DNA of 64,000 nucleotides from Bradyrhizobium erythrophlei (GTDB lineage Bacteria; Pseudomonadota; Alphaproteobacteria; Rhizobiales; Xanthobacteraceae): positions 1,922,001 to 1,986,000 of the forward strand of contig NZ_LT670818.1 in assembly GCF_900129505.1 (NCBI RefSeq), read 5' to 3'. This document shows positions 19,428-29,820 of the stretch, one piece after another; position 1 is the stretch's first letter; every line of letters starts with the position of its first letter. The notes under the pieces were generated by a model. The model was given only the letters and a program-made list of their open reading frames with translations. It was not told the DNA's origin and made no database searches. A program made the position numbers and the translations under genes.

Positions 19428-20366
19428 TTATCCGCGCCGCTTTTGATTCTCTGCCACAGGCGCAGCACCCGTGCTCTGCTTCACCACCTCGCCCAGCGCC
19501 GCGAAATCCGCCTTGCGCGGCGAGGTGCGGCGGAAGGCGAGGCCAATGCTGCGGCCGGGTTGCGGATTTTCCAGGCGCAGCAATTTGACGCGGTCGTCGC
19601 GCCGCTCGACGTCGGCCGCGATCTGCGGAATCAGCGTCACGCCGTAACCGCCCGCGACCATCTGCATCACCGTGGTGAGGCTGGAGGCGCCGAACGCCGT
19701 GCCGCCGGCGCCGCCGTTTCGCCCGCGCGCGGCGCTTGCACAGAACGCCAGCGCCTGATCGCGCAGGCAGTGGCCGTCTTCGAGCAGGATCAGGCGGCTT
19801 TGATCGATATCCGAGGCTGCGACGCACACACTTGCCGGGCGCGGATCATCGGCAGGCACTGCGAGCAGAAACAGATCCTCGAACAAGGCGATGGTATCGA
19901 TGTCCGGCTCGCCCAGCGGCAATGCCAGCATCGCGGCATCGAGTGCGCCGCTCTTGATGTCTTCGACGAGCTGTCTGGTCTGGGTCTCCCGCAGTTCAAG
20001 CCGCAGGTCCGGGAACCGGCTCTGCAGGGTCGGCAGAATGCGCGGCAGCAGATAGGGCGCCAGCGAAGGAATCACCCCGAGCGTCAGCCGCCCCGTCAGC
20101 AGGCCGCTGCGATGGCGGGCGAAGTCGACCAGGTCGCGCGAGGCGCTGAGAATGTCCTCGCCGCGGCGGGCGATCTCGCGGCCCACATCGGTCAGCATCA
20201 CATCGCCCGGCCGTCGCTCCACCACCGCGACCCCGAGCGTTCGCTCGAGGTCGCGAATCTGCATCGAGAGCGCAGGCTGGGTCACGGCGCAGGCCTCGGC
20301 CGCGCGACCGAAATGGCCATGCTTGGCGAGCGCGGAGAGATAGCGCAGCTGTCTGAGCGTGATCAT
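19428..20366 (-). CDS. oxyR: Hydrogen peroxide-inducible regulator OxyR
   Basis: A 312-residue LysR-family regulator with an N-terminal winged helix-turn-helix (RQLRYLSALAKHGHFGRAAE) and a periplasmic-binding-like effector domain. The redox pair is intact: Cys200 in LLEDGHCLRDQ and Cys209 in ALAFC, nine residues apart as in E. coli OxyR Cys199/Cys208, so it should sense H2O2 through a disulfide. It is divergent from an aquaporin gene, with katG next, an arrangement that strongly supports the peroxide role. Confidence 0.93.
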   Translation of the reverse strand: MITLRQLRYLSALAKHGHFGRAAEACAVTQPALSMQIRDLERTLGVAVVERRPGDVMLTDVGREIARRGEDILSASRDLVDFARHRSGLLTGRLTLGVIPSLAPYLLPRILPTLQSRFPDLRLELRETQTRQLVEDIKSGALDAAMLALPLGEPDIDTIALFEDLFLLAVPADDPRPASVCVAASDIDQSRLILLEDGHCLRDQALAFCASAARGRNGGAGGTAFGASSLTTVMQMVAGGYGVTLIPQIAADVERRDDRVKLLRLENPQPGRSIGLAFRRTSPRKADFAALGEVVKQSTGAAPVAENQKRRG

Positions 20367-20524
20367 GCCGAAAACATTCCTCTCATCGCCTGAGTGTGAT
20401 GAGTCACATGGGTGTTACAGGGATTTGCGTCGCGATGCTTCTCGCTATCTACCGATGTGTTCGCACCGGTCCCGGAGCGGACGACCGGGTGGGGCGACGG
20501 ATGAAGATGGAGAGAAGGTAACCA

Positions 20525-21277
20525 ATGACTAATCGTCCCGCTCAAACGACCACCGCTGACGAACTCTCGCCCAAATTGCTCGTGGAATTCATCGGCACTT
20601 TCGCATTCGTGTTCATCGGCGCCGGTGCGGCGGCCGTTGTCGGCGACGCTGCCGGCATCGGCGGCATCGGCGCGATTGCGCTCGCGCACGGGCTGACCAT
20701 CATGGTGTTCGCCTACGCCTATGGCGAAGTATCCGGTGGTCACTTCAACCCGGCTGTCACGGTCGGCGTGCTTGCCGCAGGTGCCATGCGCGCCGGCAGG
20801 GCAACCGGCTACGTTGTCAGCCAGGTGCTTGGCGGCGTGGCCGGGGCAATGCTGCTGCGGATCGTGTTGGGCGGCGTGTCCACCGGTCTCGGCAGGCCCG
20901 CGCTCGCCCATGGTCTCGCACTCGGCACGACCACGCTTACGGTGCTGCCCGCGGATGGCTTCGTGATCGAAGCCGTGCTCGCTTTCTTTCTTGTAACCGT
21001 GGTGCTCAGCACGGCCATCGCCGGACGGGCGGGCAATTTCGCGCCGCTCGCTATTGGCATGACCGTCAGCCTCAACATCATCATGGGAGGGGAACTGACG
21101 GGCGGCGTTTTCAATCCGGCGCGCGCGCTGGGTCCGATGATCGCGACCGGCAATTTCAGCGAGGCCTGGCTTTACATTGCGGCTCCACTGGTGGGCGGCA
21201 TCGTCGCGGCGCTGGTTCATGTCGGGCTCAGCCGTCTCGCTGCTCAATCTCAGCCGGCCCCGGAAGCGGCTGAATAG
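20525..21277 (+). CDS. Aquaporin (MIP family channel)
   Basis: A 250-residue major intrinsic protein with six membrane segments and both pore motifs, HFNPAVTVG (first NPA loop) and VFNPARALGP (second NPA, with the selectivity-filter Arg directly after it). The Arg-containing filter suggests a water-type pore rather than a glycerol facilitator. AGAAGG at 20513-20518 is a good ribosome site. Placement between divergent oxyR and katG suggests a role in H2O2 or water movement during oxidative stress, which is inference. The N-terminal 17 residues are hydrophilic and cytoplasmic. Confidence 0.9.
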   Translation: MTNRPAQTTTADELSPKLLVEFIGTFAFVFIGAGAAAVVGDAAGIGGIGAIALAHGLTIMVFAYAYGEVSGGHFNPAVTVGVLAAGAMRAGRATGYVVSQVLGGVAGAMLLRIVLGGVSTGLGRPALAHGLALGTTTLTVLPADGFVIEAVLAFFLVTVVLSTAIAGRAGNFAPLAIGMTVSLNIIMGGELTGGVFNPARALGPMIATGNFSEAWLYIAAPLVGGIVAALVHVGLSRLAAQSQPAPEAAE

Positions 21278-21319
21278 CGTCGGCCCCCAAGACTCGCTGA
21301 AAGGGTTCATTCTCGATCA

Positions 21320-21331
21320 GATAAACTTATC
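21320..21331. promoter_or_regulatory. Palindrome upstream of katG, possible OxyR-related site
   Basis: GATAAACTTATC is a perfect 12-base palindrome about 290 bases before katG and 43 bases after the aquaporin stop. OxyR sites are poorly conserved AT-rich dyads, so this is only a candidate. The rest of the 345-base gap 21278-21622 contains no gene and no other clear motif. Confidence 0.25.
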
Positions 21332-21571
21332 GGAGACCGAAGACAATTAGACTGGACCTGATCTTCGATATCTTCCAAAGTGGTGTTACAGCGAATTTGG
21401 CGAGAGGCACCGCCGGCGGATCCCGACTGACATGGTTGATCCAGATCAGTTCGTCTGCGGGCCCCCTTTTGGTCAAATGCGCCCTGCCACTACCTGCCCG
21501 AAGGAATGACAGCCGTGGCTGATTGCCGCTGGCTCCTGTCGGCAACGGGTCGCAAAAGAAAGTCAGAGTAG

Positions 21572-23788
<2,217 letters not shown>

Positions 23789-23800
23789 TCTCCATCTTTT

Positions 23801-23832
23801 CGAAGCGGACCGGAAAAAACGGTCCGCTTTCG
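23801..23832 (+). terminator. Hairpin after katG
   Basis: CGAAGCGGACCG (23801-23812) pairs with CGGTCCGCTTTCG (23820-23832) with one bulged base. The T-run is weak, but with the second hairpin downstream it probably ends katG transcription. Confidence 0.6.
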
Positions 23833-23845
23833 ATTGAAGCCGAGG

Positions 23846-23879
23846 AAACCTCTGCGATAATATCGCGGGGGTTTTTTCT
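23846..23879 (+). terminator. Second terminator after katG
   Basis: AAACC...GCGATA pairs with TATCGC...GGTTT around a minimal loop, followed by TTTTTTCTT. It has a better T-run than the first hairpin, so the two probably act in tandem. Confidence 0.65.
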
Positions 23880-23941
23880 TGTTCCCGTCGTTCCGATTCG
23901 CGCGTCAAGCACGCGCCGCCGAATGGCAAGGATCCCGCTCG

Positions 23942-24406
23942 ATGACACCGCCGACCATCCGCTCCGCCCGGCCGGACGAATATGACGAGATCGCCCGGGT
24001 CTGGATGAACAGCTGGGCTTCCACCGGGCTCGAGGATGCCAGCAATTTCCTGCTGGCGAAATTGCGCGCGCGCGTTCCGCAGGAGATCGAGAAGGGCTGG
24101 AGCCTGTACGTCGCCGACGATAACGGCGCGATCGCCGCGATGCTGGCGCTGCATCTCCGCGATCTCTACCTCGACCAGTTGTTCGTCGCCCCGGAATATC
24201 AGGGCCGCAACATCGGCAGGCAACTTCTCACCTTCACCCGGCAGCATCTGGCCGACGAAATCTGGCTGCGCTGTGTGCGCGAGAACGAAAAAGCCTGGCG
24301 CTGGTACGAGCGCGAGGGTTTTGTGTTCGAAAAGGAAGCGGTAGAACCCATGACCGGATTTGTCATGAAATATTACCGCTGGAACAAGAGGAACACCGCC
24401 CGATGA
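23942..24406 (+). CDS. GNAT family N-acetyltransferase
   Basis: A 154-residue GCN5-type acetyltransferase. The acetyl-CoA-binding motif A appears as [17 protein letters not shown] at about 80-96, and motif B as [17 protein letters not shown], the RImI-like NxxAxxxYxxxGF pattern. The substrate is unknown. ATG 23942 follows AAGGATCCCGCTCG; the frame is open upstream to 23879 without a better start. Its stop overlaps the GST start region (ATGATGA), so the two genes are coupled. Confidence 0.88.
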   Translation: MTPPTIRSARPDEYDEIARVWMNSWASTGLEDASNFLLAKLRARVPQEIEKGWSLYVADDNGAIAAMLALHLRDLYLDQLFVAPEYQGRNIGRQLLTFTRQHLADEIWLRCVRENEKAWRWYEREGFVFEKEAVEPMTGFVMKYYRWNKRNTAR

Positions 24407-25008
24407 TGAAGCTCTACTGGTCGCCCCGCTCCCGCTCGTTTTCGGCACTTTGGCTGATGGAAGAAACCGGACAGCCCTACGAGCGGGTGCTGACCGACAT
24501 TTCGACAGGCGCGCAGAAGACGCCGGATTATCTCGCCATCAATCCGATGGGCAAGGTACCGGCGCTAAGGGACGGCGAGGCGACGCTGGCGGAGGCCGCG
24601 GCGATCTGCGCCTATGTCGCCGAGCGCTGCCCCGACGCCCGGCTGGCGCCGCCGGTCGGCGACCCCTTGCGCGCCAAATATCTCTACTGGCTTTTCTTCG
24701 CACCCGGCTGCGTCGAGCCGGCCATGGTGCAGGTCGCGACCAAGATCGAGATGAATCCGGTAGCCGCCGGCTGGGGCGACGCGCAGCGTGTGTTCGACGT
24801 GCTCGACGCCGCCCTCGAAAAAGGGCCGTGGATCCTCGGCGAGAGCTTCTCGGCCGCCGACATCGCGATCGGATCGGGGCTGAACTTCGCGGTGCGGCTG
24901 TTCAAGATGGTGCCGGCGCGGCCGTCATTCGACCGCTACATCGACCGCTGCGCGGCGCGGCCGGCGTTCCAGCGCGCGAGCGTGCTCGCGGCGGGTGAGA
25001 AGGCGTGA
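24403..25008 (+). CDS. Glutathione S-transferase family protein
   Basis: A 201-residue cytosolic GST: N-terminal thioredoxin-like domain (KLYWSPRSRSFSALWLMEE, NPMGKVPALRDGEATLAEAA with the cis-Pro of KVPAL) and a helical C-terminal domain with WILGESFSAADIAIGSGL, the conserved N-capping/hydrophobic staple region. Ser in SPRSRSF may be the thiol-activating residue. The substrate is unknown. ATG at 24403 and 24406 are both possible; the first overlaps the GNAT stop. Confidence 0.87.
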   Translation: MMKLYWSPRSRSFSALWLMEETGQPYERVLTDISTGAQKTPDYLAINPMGKVPALRDGEATLAEAAAICAYVAERCPDARLAPPVGDPLRAKYLYWLFFAPGCVEPAMVQVATKIEMNPVAAGWGDAQRVFDVLDAALEKGPWILGESFSAADIAIGSGLNFAVRLFKMVPARPSFDRYIDRCAARPAFQRASVLAAGEKA

Positions 25009-25020
25009 GCAAAACCGACT

Positions 25021-25123
25021 GTCGTCGCCCCGGCTTGACCGGGCGATCCAGTATTCCGAAAGGCCCGTGGTATATCGAAAGCCGCGGCGTACTGGATACT
25101 CCGCTTTCGCGGAGTATGACGGC
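25021..25123. repeat. Dispersed repeat, GATCCAGTATT family, copy 2
   Basis: Core GGGCGATCCAGTATTCCGAAA, then GCCGCGGCGTACTGGATAC and a terminal hairpin CTCCGCTTTCGCGGAG followed by TATGACGG. The two halves are inversely related. It lies downstream of the GST gene and converges on fabI. Confidence 0.65.
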
Positions 25124-25164
25124 TTGTTGTGGGCAGCGCAGTGCGCACTTTACAGGCGCAACAG

Positions 25165-25971
25165 TTAGTCCGCGGTATCCTTCAGATGTTCCGGTCGCGG
25201 CATCAGGACGATGTTGTAGCCGGAATCGACGTAGTGGACCTCGCCGGTAACGCCGCCGGACAAATCCGACAACAGATACAGCGCCGAGCCGCCCAGTTCA
25301 TCCAGGGTCACGCCGCGGCCGAGCGGCGAATGCTTTTGCATAAAGGCAAACATCGCGCGGGAGTCGCCGATCACGGCGCCCGCGAGCGTCCGCACCGGCC
25401 CCGCCGAAATCGCGTTGACGCGGATGCCGCGCGGACCGAAATCCGCGGCGAGGTAGCGCGTCGAGGCCTCCAGCGCGGCTTTGGCGACCCCCATGACGTT
25501 GTAGTTCGGCATCGCCCGCATCGAGGCGCCGAAGGTCAGCGTGATCATCGCGCCGCCGGAGGGCGGCATCAGCTCGGCGGCGCGTTTGGCCACCTCGGTA
25601 AAGGAGAAGCAGGAGATCAGCATGGTACGCGAGAAATTCTCGCGCGTGGTGTCGGCGTAGCGGCCGCGCAATTCGTTCTTGTCGGTAAAGCCGATGGCAT
25701 GGACCAGAAAATCCAGCCGCCCCCATTTCGCGCGCAGAGCTTCGAATACGGAATCGACGCTGGCGATATCCTCGACATCGCAAGGCAGCACGGCTTCAAA
25801 ACCGAGCGACTGGGCGAGCGGCTTGACGCGCTTGGCTTGCGCGTCGCCCTGATAGGTAAACGCAAGCTCCGCGCCCTGCGCCGCGACCGCCTTGGCGATG
25901 CCCCAGGCGATCGAATGATCATTGGCGACGCCCATGATCAGCCCGCGCTTGCCCTTCATCAGGTCCTGCAT
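25165..25971 (-). CDS. fabI: Enoyl-[acyl-carrier-protein] reductase FabI
   Basis: FabI reduces the enoyl-ACP double bond with NAD(P)H, the last step of each fatty acid elongation cycle. The 268-residue SDR protein starts MQDLMKGKRGLIMGVANDHS with the nucleotide-binding loop, and has YNVMGVAKA, the Tyr-x6-Lys catalytic pair. The upstream tyrosine present in E. coli FabI (LSYLGAER) aligns with Phe here (LTFGASMR). ATG 25971 is used; the open frame upstream runs through a repeat element. It is third in the minus-strand fabA-fabB-fabI set. Confidence 0.93.
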   Translation of the reverse strand: MQDLMKGKRGLIMGVANDHSIAWGIAKAVAAQGAELAFTYQGDAQAKRVKPLAQSLGFEAVLPCDVEDIASVDSVFEALRAKWGRLDFLVHAIGFTDKNELRGRYADTTRENFSRTMLISCFSFTEVAKRAAELMPPSGGAMITLTFGASMRAMPNYNVMGVAKAALEASTRYLAADFGPRGIRVNAISAGPVRTLAGAVIGDSRAMFAFMQKHSPLGRGVTLDELGGSALYLLSDLSGGVTGEVHYVDSGYNIVLMPRPEHLKDTAD

Positions 25972-26000
25972 GCTCGCCCTGCTCCACTCATTCCCGATAT

Positions 26001-26099
26001 TATCACCGCCCGCCTGAGCGGGCGATCCAGTATTACGAAACGTTGCGATGATTGACGAGTCCGCGGAATATCGGATGCCCCGCAAAAGCGGGCATCACC
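26001..26099. repeat. Dispersed repeat, GATCCAGTATT family, copy 3
   Basis: Begins TATCACCGCCCGCCTGAGCGGGCGATCCAGTATTA (inner hairpin CCCGC/GCGGG), then CCGCGGAATATCGGATGC and the closing hairpin CCCGCAAAAGCGGG followed by CATCACC. It sits between fabB and fabI inside the transcription unit, so it will be present in the mRNA. Confidence 0.65.
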
Positions 26100-26110
26100 A
26101 TCGCGAAATT

Positions 26111-27334
26111 TTAGGCATCCATCCGCTTGAACACCAGCGTGGCGTTGGTGCCGCCGAAGCCGAAGGAATTCGAAAGCACGGTCCCGAGCTTTGCGTTGTC
26201 GATGCGTTTGCGCACGATCGGCATGTCGGCGAATACCGGGTCGAGCTCGGTGATATTGGCGCTTTCGCAGATGAAGCCGTTCTGCATCATCAGCAGCGAA
26301 TAGATCGCCTCCTGCACGCCGGTGGCGCCGAGCGAATGGCCGGTCAGCGCCTTGGTGGCGGAAATCGGCGGGCACTTGTCGCCAGTCCCGAATACCTTGC
26401 GGATCGCCTCGATTTCCGGCGGATCGCCGGCGGGCGTCGAGGTCGCGTGCGGATTGATATAGTCGATCCTGGTATTCACCGTCGCCATCGCCATCTTCAT
26501 GCAGCGCTCGGCACCCTCGCCCGAAGGTGCGACCATGTCGTAGCCGTCGGAGGTGGCGCCGTAGCCGATGATCTCGCCGTAGATCTTGGCGCCGCGCGCC
26601 TTGGCGTGTTCGAGCTCTTCCAAAACCACCACGCCGGCGCCGCCGGCGATGACAAAACCGTCGCGGCTGACGTCGTAAGGCCGCGAAGCGGTGGCGGGCG
26701 TATCGTTATATTTCGAGGACATCGCGCCCATCGCGTCGAACAGCACCGACAGCGACCAGTCGAGTTCCTCGCAGCCGCCCGCGAAAACAATATCCTGCTT
26801 GCCGATCTGGATGGTTTCGTAGGCATTGCCGATGCAATGGTTGGACGTCGCGCAGGCTGAAGAGATCGAATAGTTCACACCCTTGATCTTGAACCAGGTC
26901 GCGAGCGTCGCCGACGCCGTCGACGACATCGCTTTCGGCACCGCGAACGGGCCGACCCGCTTCGGCCCTTTAGTACGGGTGGTATCGGCGGCTTCCACGA
27001 TGGTGCGCGCCGACGGTCCGCCGGAGCCCATGATGATGCCGGTGCGGATATTGGAGACGTCCGAAGGCTCGAGACCGGAATCCTGGATCGCCTGCTCCAT
27101 CGCAACGTGATTCCAGGCGGCGCCTTCGCCGAGGAAGCGCATCGCACGGCGGTCGATCAGGCCGGTCGGATCGAGCGTCGGAGCACCCTGCACCTGGGAA
27201 CGGAAACCGAGCTCGGCATATTTGTCCGCGCGCGTGATTCCGGACTTCGCCTCATGGAGGCTCGCAAGCACTTCCTGGGTGTTGTTTCCGATGGACGAGA
27301 CAATGCCCATCCCCGTGATGACAACCCGCCTCAT
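26111..27334 (-). CDS. fabB: 3-oxoacyl-ACP synthase I (FabB)
   Basis: A 407-residue beta-ketoacyl-ACP synthase with the full Cys-His-His triad: Cys in [14 protein letters not shown], His in [12 protein letters not shown] and His in [12 protein letters not shown]. FabB elongates unsaturated acyl chains, which fits its position directly after fabA. The [18 protein letters not shown] start is typical. It is followed by a repeat and fabI. Confidence 0.95.
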   Translation of the reverse strand: MRRVVITGMGIVSSIGNNTQEVLASLHEAKSGITRADKYAELGFRSQVQGAPTLDPTGLIDRRAMRFLGEGAAWNHVAMEQAIQDSGLEPSDVSNIRTGIIMGSGGPSARTIVEAADTTRTKGPKRVGPFAVPKAMSSTASATLATWFKIKGVNYSISSACATSNHCIGNAYETIQIGKQDIVFAGGCEELDWSLSVLFDAMGAMSSKYNDTPATASRPYDVSRDGFVIAGGAGVVVLEELEHAKARGAKIYGEIIGYGATSDGYDMVAPSGEGAERCMKMAMATVNTRIDYINPHATSTPAGDPPEIEAIRKVFGTGDKCPPISATKALTGHSLGATGVQEAIYSLLMMQNGFICESANITELDPVFADMPIVRKRIDNAKLGTVLSNSFGFGGTNATLVFKRMDA

Positions 27335-27418
27335 GATCGCCTCGCCCTGTCGTTGTCTTCTGAAGTGATGATGCCCGTGGTCAAACCGAAAGCCGCCGCG
27401 GCGGCCGGAGCACGCATC

Positions 27419-27949
27419 CTATGTCCCCGGCTGCAATGGGGCGTCCTGCTTGAACAACCCGACCTTCAAATCCCTCGCGCGATAGATAATTACGCCGTCG
27501 GTAGAAAGCCACCCGTCGGCGATGCCCAATACCAGCTTTGAACGCATCACCCGTTTGATGTCGATGTTGTACACAACCTTGCGGACGTTCGGCAGCACCT
27601 GACCGGAAAATTTCAATTCGCCGAGGCCCAGCGCGCGGCCGCGGCCCGCGCCGCCGGTCCAGCCGAGAAAGAAGCCGACCATCTGCCACATCGCATCGAG
27701 GCCGAGGCAGCCGGGCATCACGGGGTCGTTCTTGAAATGGCAGCCAAAGAACCAGAGATCCGGCTTCACATCGAGCTCGGCGCGAATCACGCCCTTGCCG
27801 TATTCCCCGCCGGTCTCGCTGATCTCGCTGATGCGGTCGAACATCAGCATGGGGGGCAACGGTAATTGGGCATTGCCCGGGCCAAACATCTCGCCCCGGC
27901 CGCACGCCAGCAAATCCTCATATTCGTAGCCGCCGCGCCGATCCAGCAT
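27419..27949 (-). CDS. fabA: 3-hydroxydecanoyl-ACP dehydratase/isomerase FabA
   Basis: FabA dehydrates 3-hydroxydecanoyl-ACP and isomerises the product to the cis-3 form, the branch point to unsaturated fatty acids. The 176-residue protein has the active-site region [20 protein letters not shown] with catalytic His and Asp, and the conserved [11 protein letters not shown] helix. AGAGG lies about ten bases before the ATG on the minus strand. It is the first gene of the fab set and is divergent from irr. Confidence 0.95.
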   Translation of the reverse strand: MLDRRGGYEYEDLLACGRGEMFGPGNAQLPLPPMLMFDRISEISETGGEYGKGVIRAELDVKPDLWFFGCHFKNDPVMPGCLGLDAMWQMVGFFLGWTGGAGRGRALGLGELKFSGQVLPNVRKVVYNIDIKRVMRSKLVLGIADGWLSTDGVIIYRARDLKVGLFKQDAPLQPGT

Positions 27950-28225
27950 AGTGCCTAGCCTCTGTTCAAACCCCGCGATGGGGCGTTATCCAGCGAAATG
28001 GGCCTGTGTTTTGCGTGGAAAGCGCGCCAATTATCGGAAATCGGCGCGAATACCACAGGTCAGGATACCCTGCGGCAACCGGCGCTTGCCTTTGCCGAAA
28101 TCGCAACGCCTAGGTCCGGGCGCTCTCTATCATAGGCCCCGCGAGCGGCAAAGCACCACGGCGGGGCAAATCGCCGCGTAAGGCCATGGTTCCCCAGACC
28201 TTGGACCGGTTCTAGTTGCGAAAAA

Positions 28226-28254
28226 CTTGCATCTGATAGTGTTCCTTCCTATAT
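28226..28254 (+). promoter_or_regulatory. Promoter of irr
   Basis: CTTGCA (28226-28231) and CTATAT (28249-28254) with a 17-base spacer closely match the alphaproteobacterial housekeeping consensus. Transcription would begin near 28261, only 17 to 35 bases before the possible irr start codons. The 328-base gap 27950-28277 has no gene; it also holds a loose nested inverted repeat (CCTGTG at 28003-28008 with CACAGG at 28054-28059) of unknown meaning. Confidence 0.65.
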
Positions 28255-28277
28255 TCGCCAGTCAGAGTGCTGAATTA

Positions 28278-28793
28278 GTGAGCGCGGTGCCCGACGTGGA
28301 AATAAGCTACGACGCCTCGATTTTGAATGATGACACCGTCAGCCCCGCAGGCCGAGAGGCGGGACGGCAGCCGGCCCTGACCGGTTGCCCCTGGCACGAC
28401 GTCAATGAAATGCTGCAGACAGCGGGCCTGCGTCCGACCCGCCAGCGCATGGCCTTGGGCTGGCTGCTGTTCGGCAAGGGTGCGCGCCACCTCACCGCGG
28501 AAATGCTTTACGAGGAAGCAACGCTGGCCAAGGTTCCGGTCTCGCTTGCCACCGTCTACAACACCCTCAACCAGCTGACCGATGCGGGCTTGTTGCGCCA
28601 GGTCAGCGTCGACGGCACCAAGACCTATTTCGACACCAACGTGTCGGCGCATCATCATTTCTATCTCGAAAACAACCACGAACTGGTCGACATTCCGGAT
28701 CCGCATCTGATGCTGCAGAAGATGCCGGAAGTGCCCGAAGGCTACGAGATCGCCCGGGTCGACATGATCGTGCGGCTGCGCAAGAAGCGCTGA
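28278..28793 (+). CDS. irr: Iron response regulator Irr (Fur family)
   Basis: Irr represses or activates iron and haem genes under iron limitation and is degraded on haem binding. The N-terminal heme-regulatory motif GCPWHDV is intact (Cys37 from this start), as is the second haem site His-rich cluster SAHHHFYLENNHELVDI. The DNA-binding region LRPTRQRMALGWLLFGKG and LATVYNTLNQLTDAGLL matches Bradyrhizobium Irr closely. Start is uncertain: GTG 28278, 28287 or 28296 are all in frame after the mapped promoter; 28278 is listed. Divergent from fabA. Confidence 0.93.
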   Translation: MSAVPDVEISYDASILNDDTVSPAGREAGRQPALTGCPWHDVNEMLQTAGLRPTRQRMALGWLLFGKGARHLTAEMLYEEATLAKVPVSLATVYNTLNQLTDAGLLRQVSVDGTKTYFDTNVSAHHHFYLENNHELVDIPDPHLMLQKMPEVPEGYEIARVDMIVRLRKKR

Positions 28794-28809
28794 GGCTGCC
28801 GAGACAACT

Positions 28810-28940
28810 CGTCATACGCGGACTTGACCCGCGTATCCATCAATTTTCATGACATGGTTTGTCGAGAGTGAATGGATTGCCGGGGCACAGGCAAGTTTAC
28901 GTAGTCTGCGCAAGGCAAACTACTATGCCCGGCAATGACA
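28810..28940. repeat. Dispersed palindromic repeat between irr and the SH3 gene
   Basis: Begins CGTCATACGCGGACTTGACC, with hairpin TACGCGG...CCGCGTA (loop ACTTGAC reading), and ends ATGCCCGGCAATGACA. It belongs to the GTCAT...ATGAC family of bordering palindromes also seen at 14743 and 25021. It fills the gap between two convergent genes. Confidence 0.55.
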
Positions 28941-28972
28941 AGTAATTGTCATTCTCAAGCTTTTGGCCGGGC

Positions 28973-29500
28973 TCAATCCACCTTCTCATCGGCATAGACG
29001 CCCCACAGCCGCTGCTGTTCGATCCAGCCGTCGAAGCTGCTGCCGCCGATGTGGCACCAGCCGGCCGCGCAGTGCTTGACCGTGGCCACGACGCCGGCCT
29101 GCAGGCGCGCGGCGACGGGGCTTGCCGGATCGGCGCGATCGTAGATCGGCGCGAGATCATCCTTGTTCTTCATGGTGATCACGGCGGTGCGGCGGCCGGA
29201 CAGCAGCGAGTGATAGACCCAGCCTTCGGCGCCTTCGGAATCGCGGACCCGGCGCCAGTTCTCGAATTCGGCGGTAATCTCGACCGGCAGGCCGGAGCGG
29301 GTGTAAACCCAGGCGACGTCGTTGTCCTTGGTCGGACCGGCCCTGACGTTCACATGATCGGATTTGAGGCTGACATAGCGCGGCACGGGCAGACCGCTGG
29401 ACGTGACGGCCGTATCCTTTGCCGAGAATCCCGGGCTGACCGACCCGCCCAGCACACCCCCCGCAAACACCACCACAGAACAAAAACGACGCAACCCCAT
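28973..29500 (-). CDS. Exported SH3 domain-containing protein
   Basis: The 175-residue protein has an N-terminal signal peptide (MGLRRFCSVVVFAGGVLGG, probable cleavage near residues 25-28) and two bacterial SH3-like regions: KSDHVNVRAGPTKDNDVAWV (about 46-110) and PIYDRADPASPVAARLQAGV with WCHIGGSSFDGWIEQ (about 118-170). Such proteins bind peptidoglycan or peptides in the periplasm; in rhizobia this gene type usually sits beside the D-2-hydroxyacid dehydrogenase gene, as here, but divergently. The exact role is unknown. Confidence 0.83.
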   Translation of the reverse strand: MGLRRFCSVVVFAGGVLGGSVSPGFSAKDTAVTSSGLPVPRYVSLKSDHVNVRAGPTKDNDVAWVYTRSGLPVEITAEFENWRRVRDSEGAEGWVYHSLLSGRRTAVITMKNKDDLAPIYDRADPASPVAARLQAGVVATVKHCAAGWCHIGGSSFDGWIEQQRLWGVYADEKVD

Positions 29501-29626
29501 CCACTCGTCTCCCGCCGGGAATCCAACTCAATTCTGTCGAGCTGAAACACCCATCAACGCCCAAATCCCCCTGTACCCGCCCGGACCGGCCCTCGGATTG
29601 CGATTCCTTGGGTTTTTACCGGGGTT

Positions 29627-29655
29627 CTTGTCTTGGCCCGGCCTTCTGCTAGAGA
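29627..29655 (+). promoter_or_regulatory. Possible promoter of the hydroxyacid dehydrogenase gene
   Basis: CTTGTC (29627-29632), a 17-base spacer and TAGAGA (29650-29655). The -35 is good and the -10 weak. It lies in the 320-base gap 29501-29820, which otherwise has no gene. Confidence 0.3.
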
Positions 29656-29820
29656 GGGCAGAAGTGGGAAACAAGACGAGCCCGAAGCCCCCTCTCGGAA
29701 AGCCAAAAGGGAAGGATCGGGGAACCCGCGAAAACCCTGAGCAAACGCCGGGACTGCACGGTAAACGCAGTGTCGAACAACCGGGTTAATGAGGTCTGAA
29801 CGACCTTACGAGAGCTGAAC

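Noticed and set aside
20367..20524. OxyR binding site in the oxyR-aquaporin gap
   Set aside because: An ATAG-N7-CTAT type pattern was sought; only a partial match near CTATCT (20445-20450) was found, too weak to list.
29403..29789. Open frame in the gap before the hydroxyacid dehydrogenase gene
   Set aside because: Proline/asparagine-rich text without a ribosome site or conserved motif, overlapping the SH3 gene promoter region.
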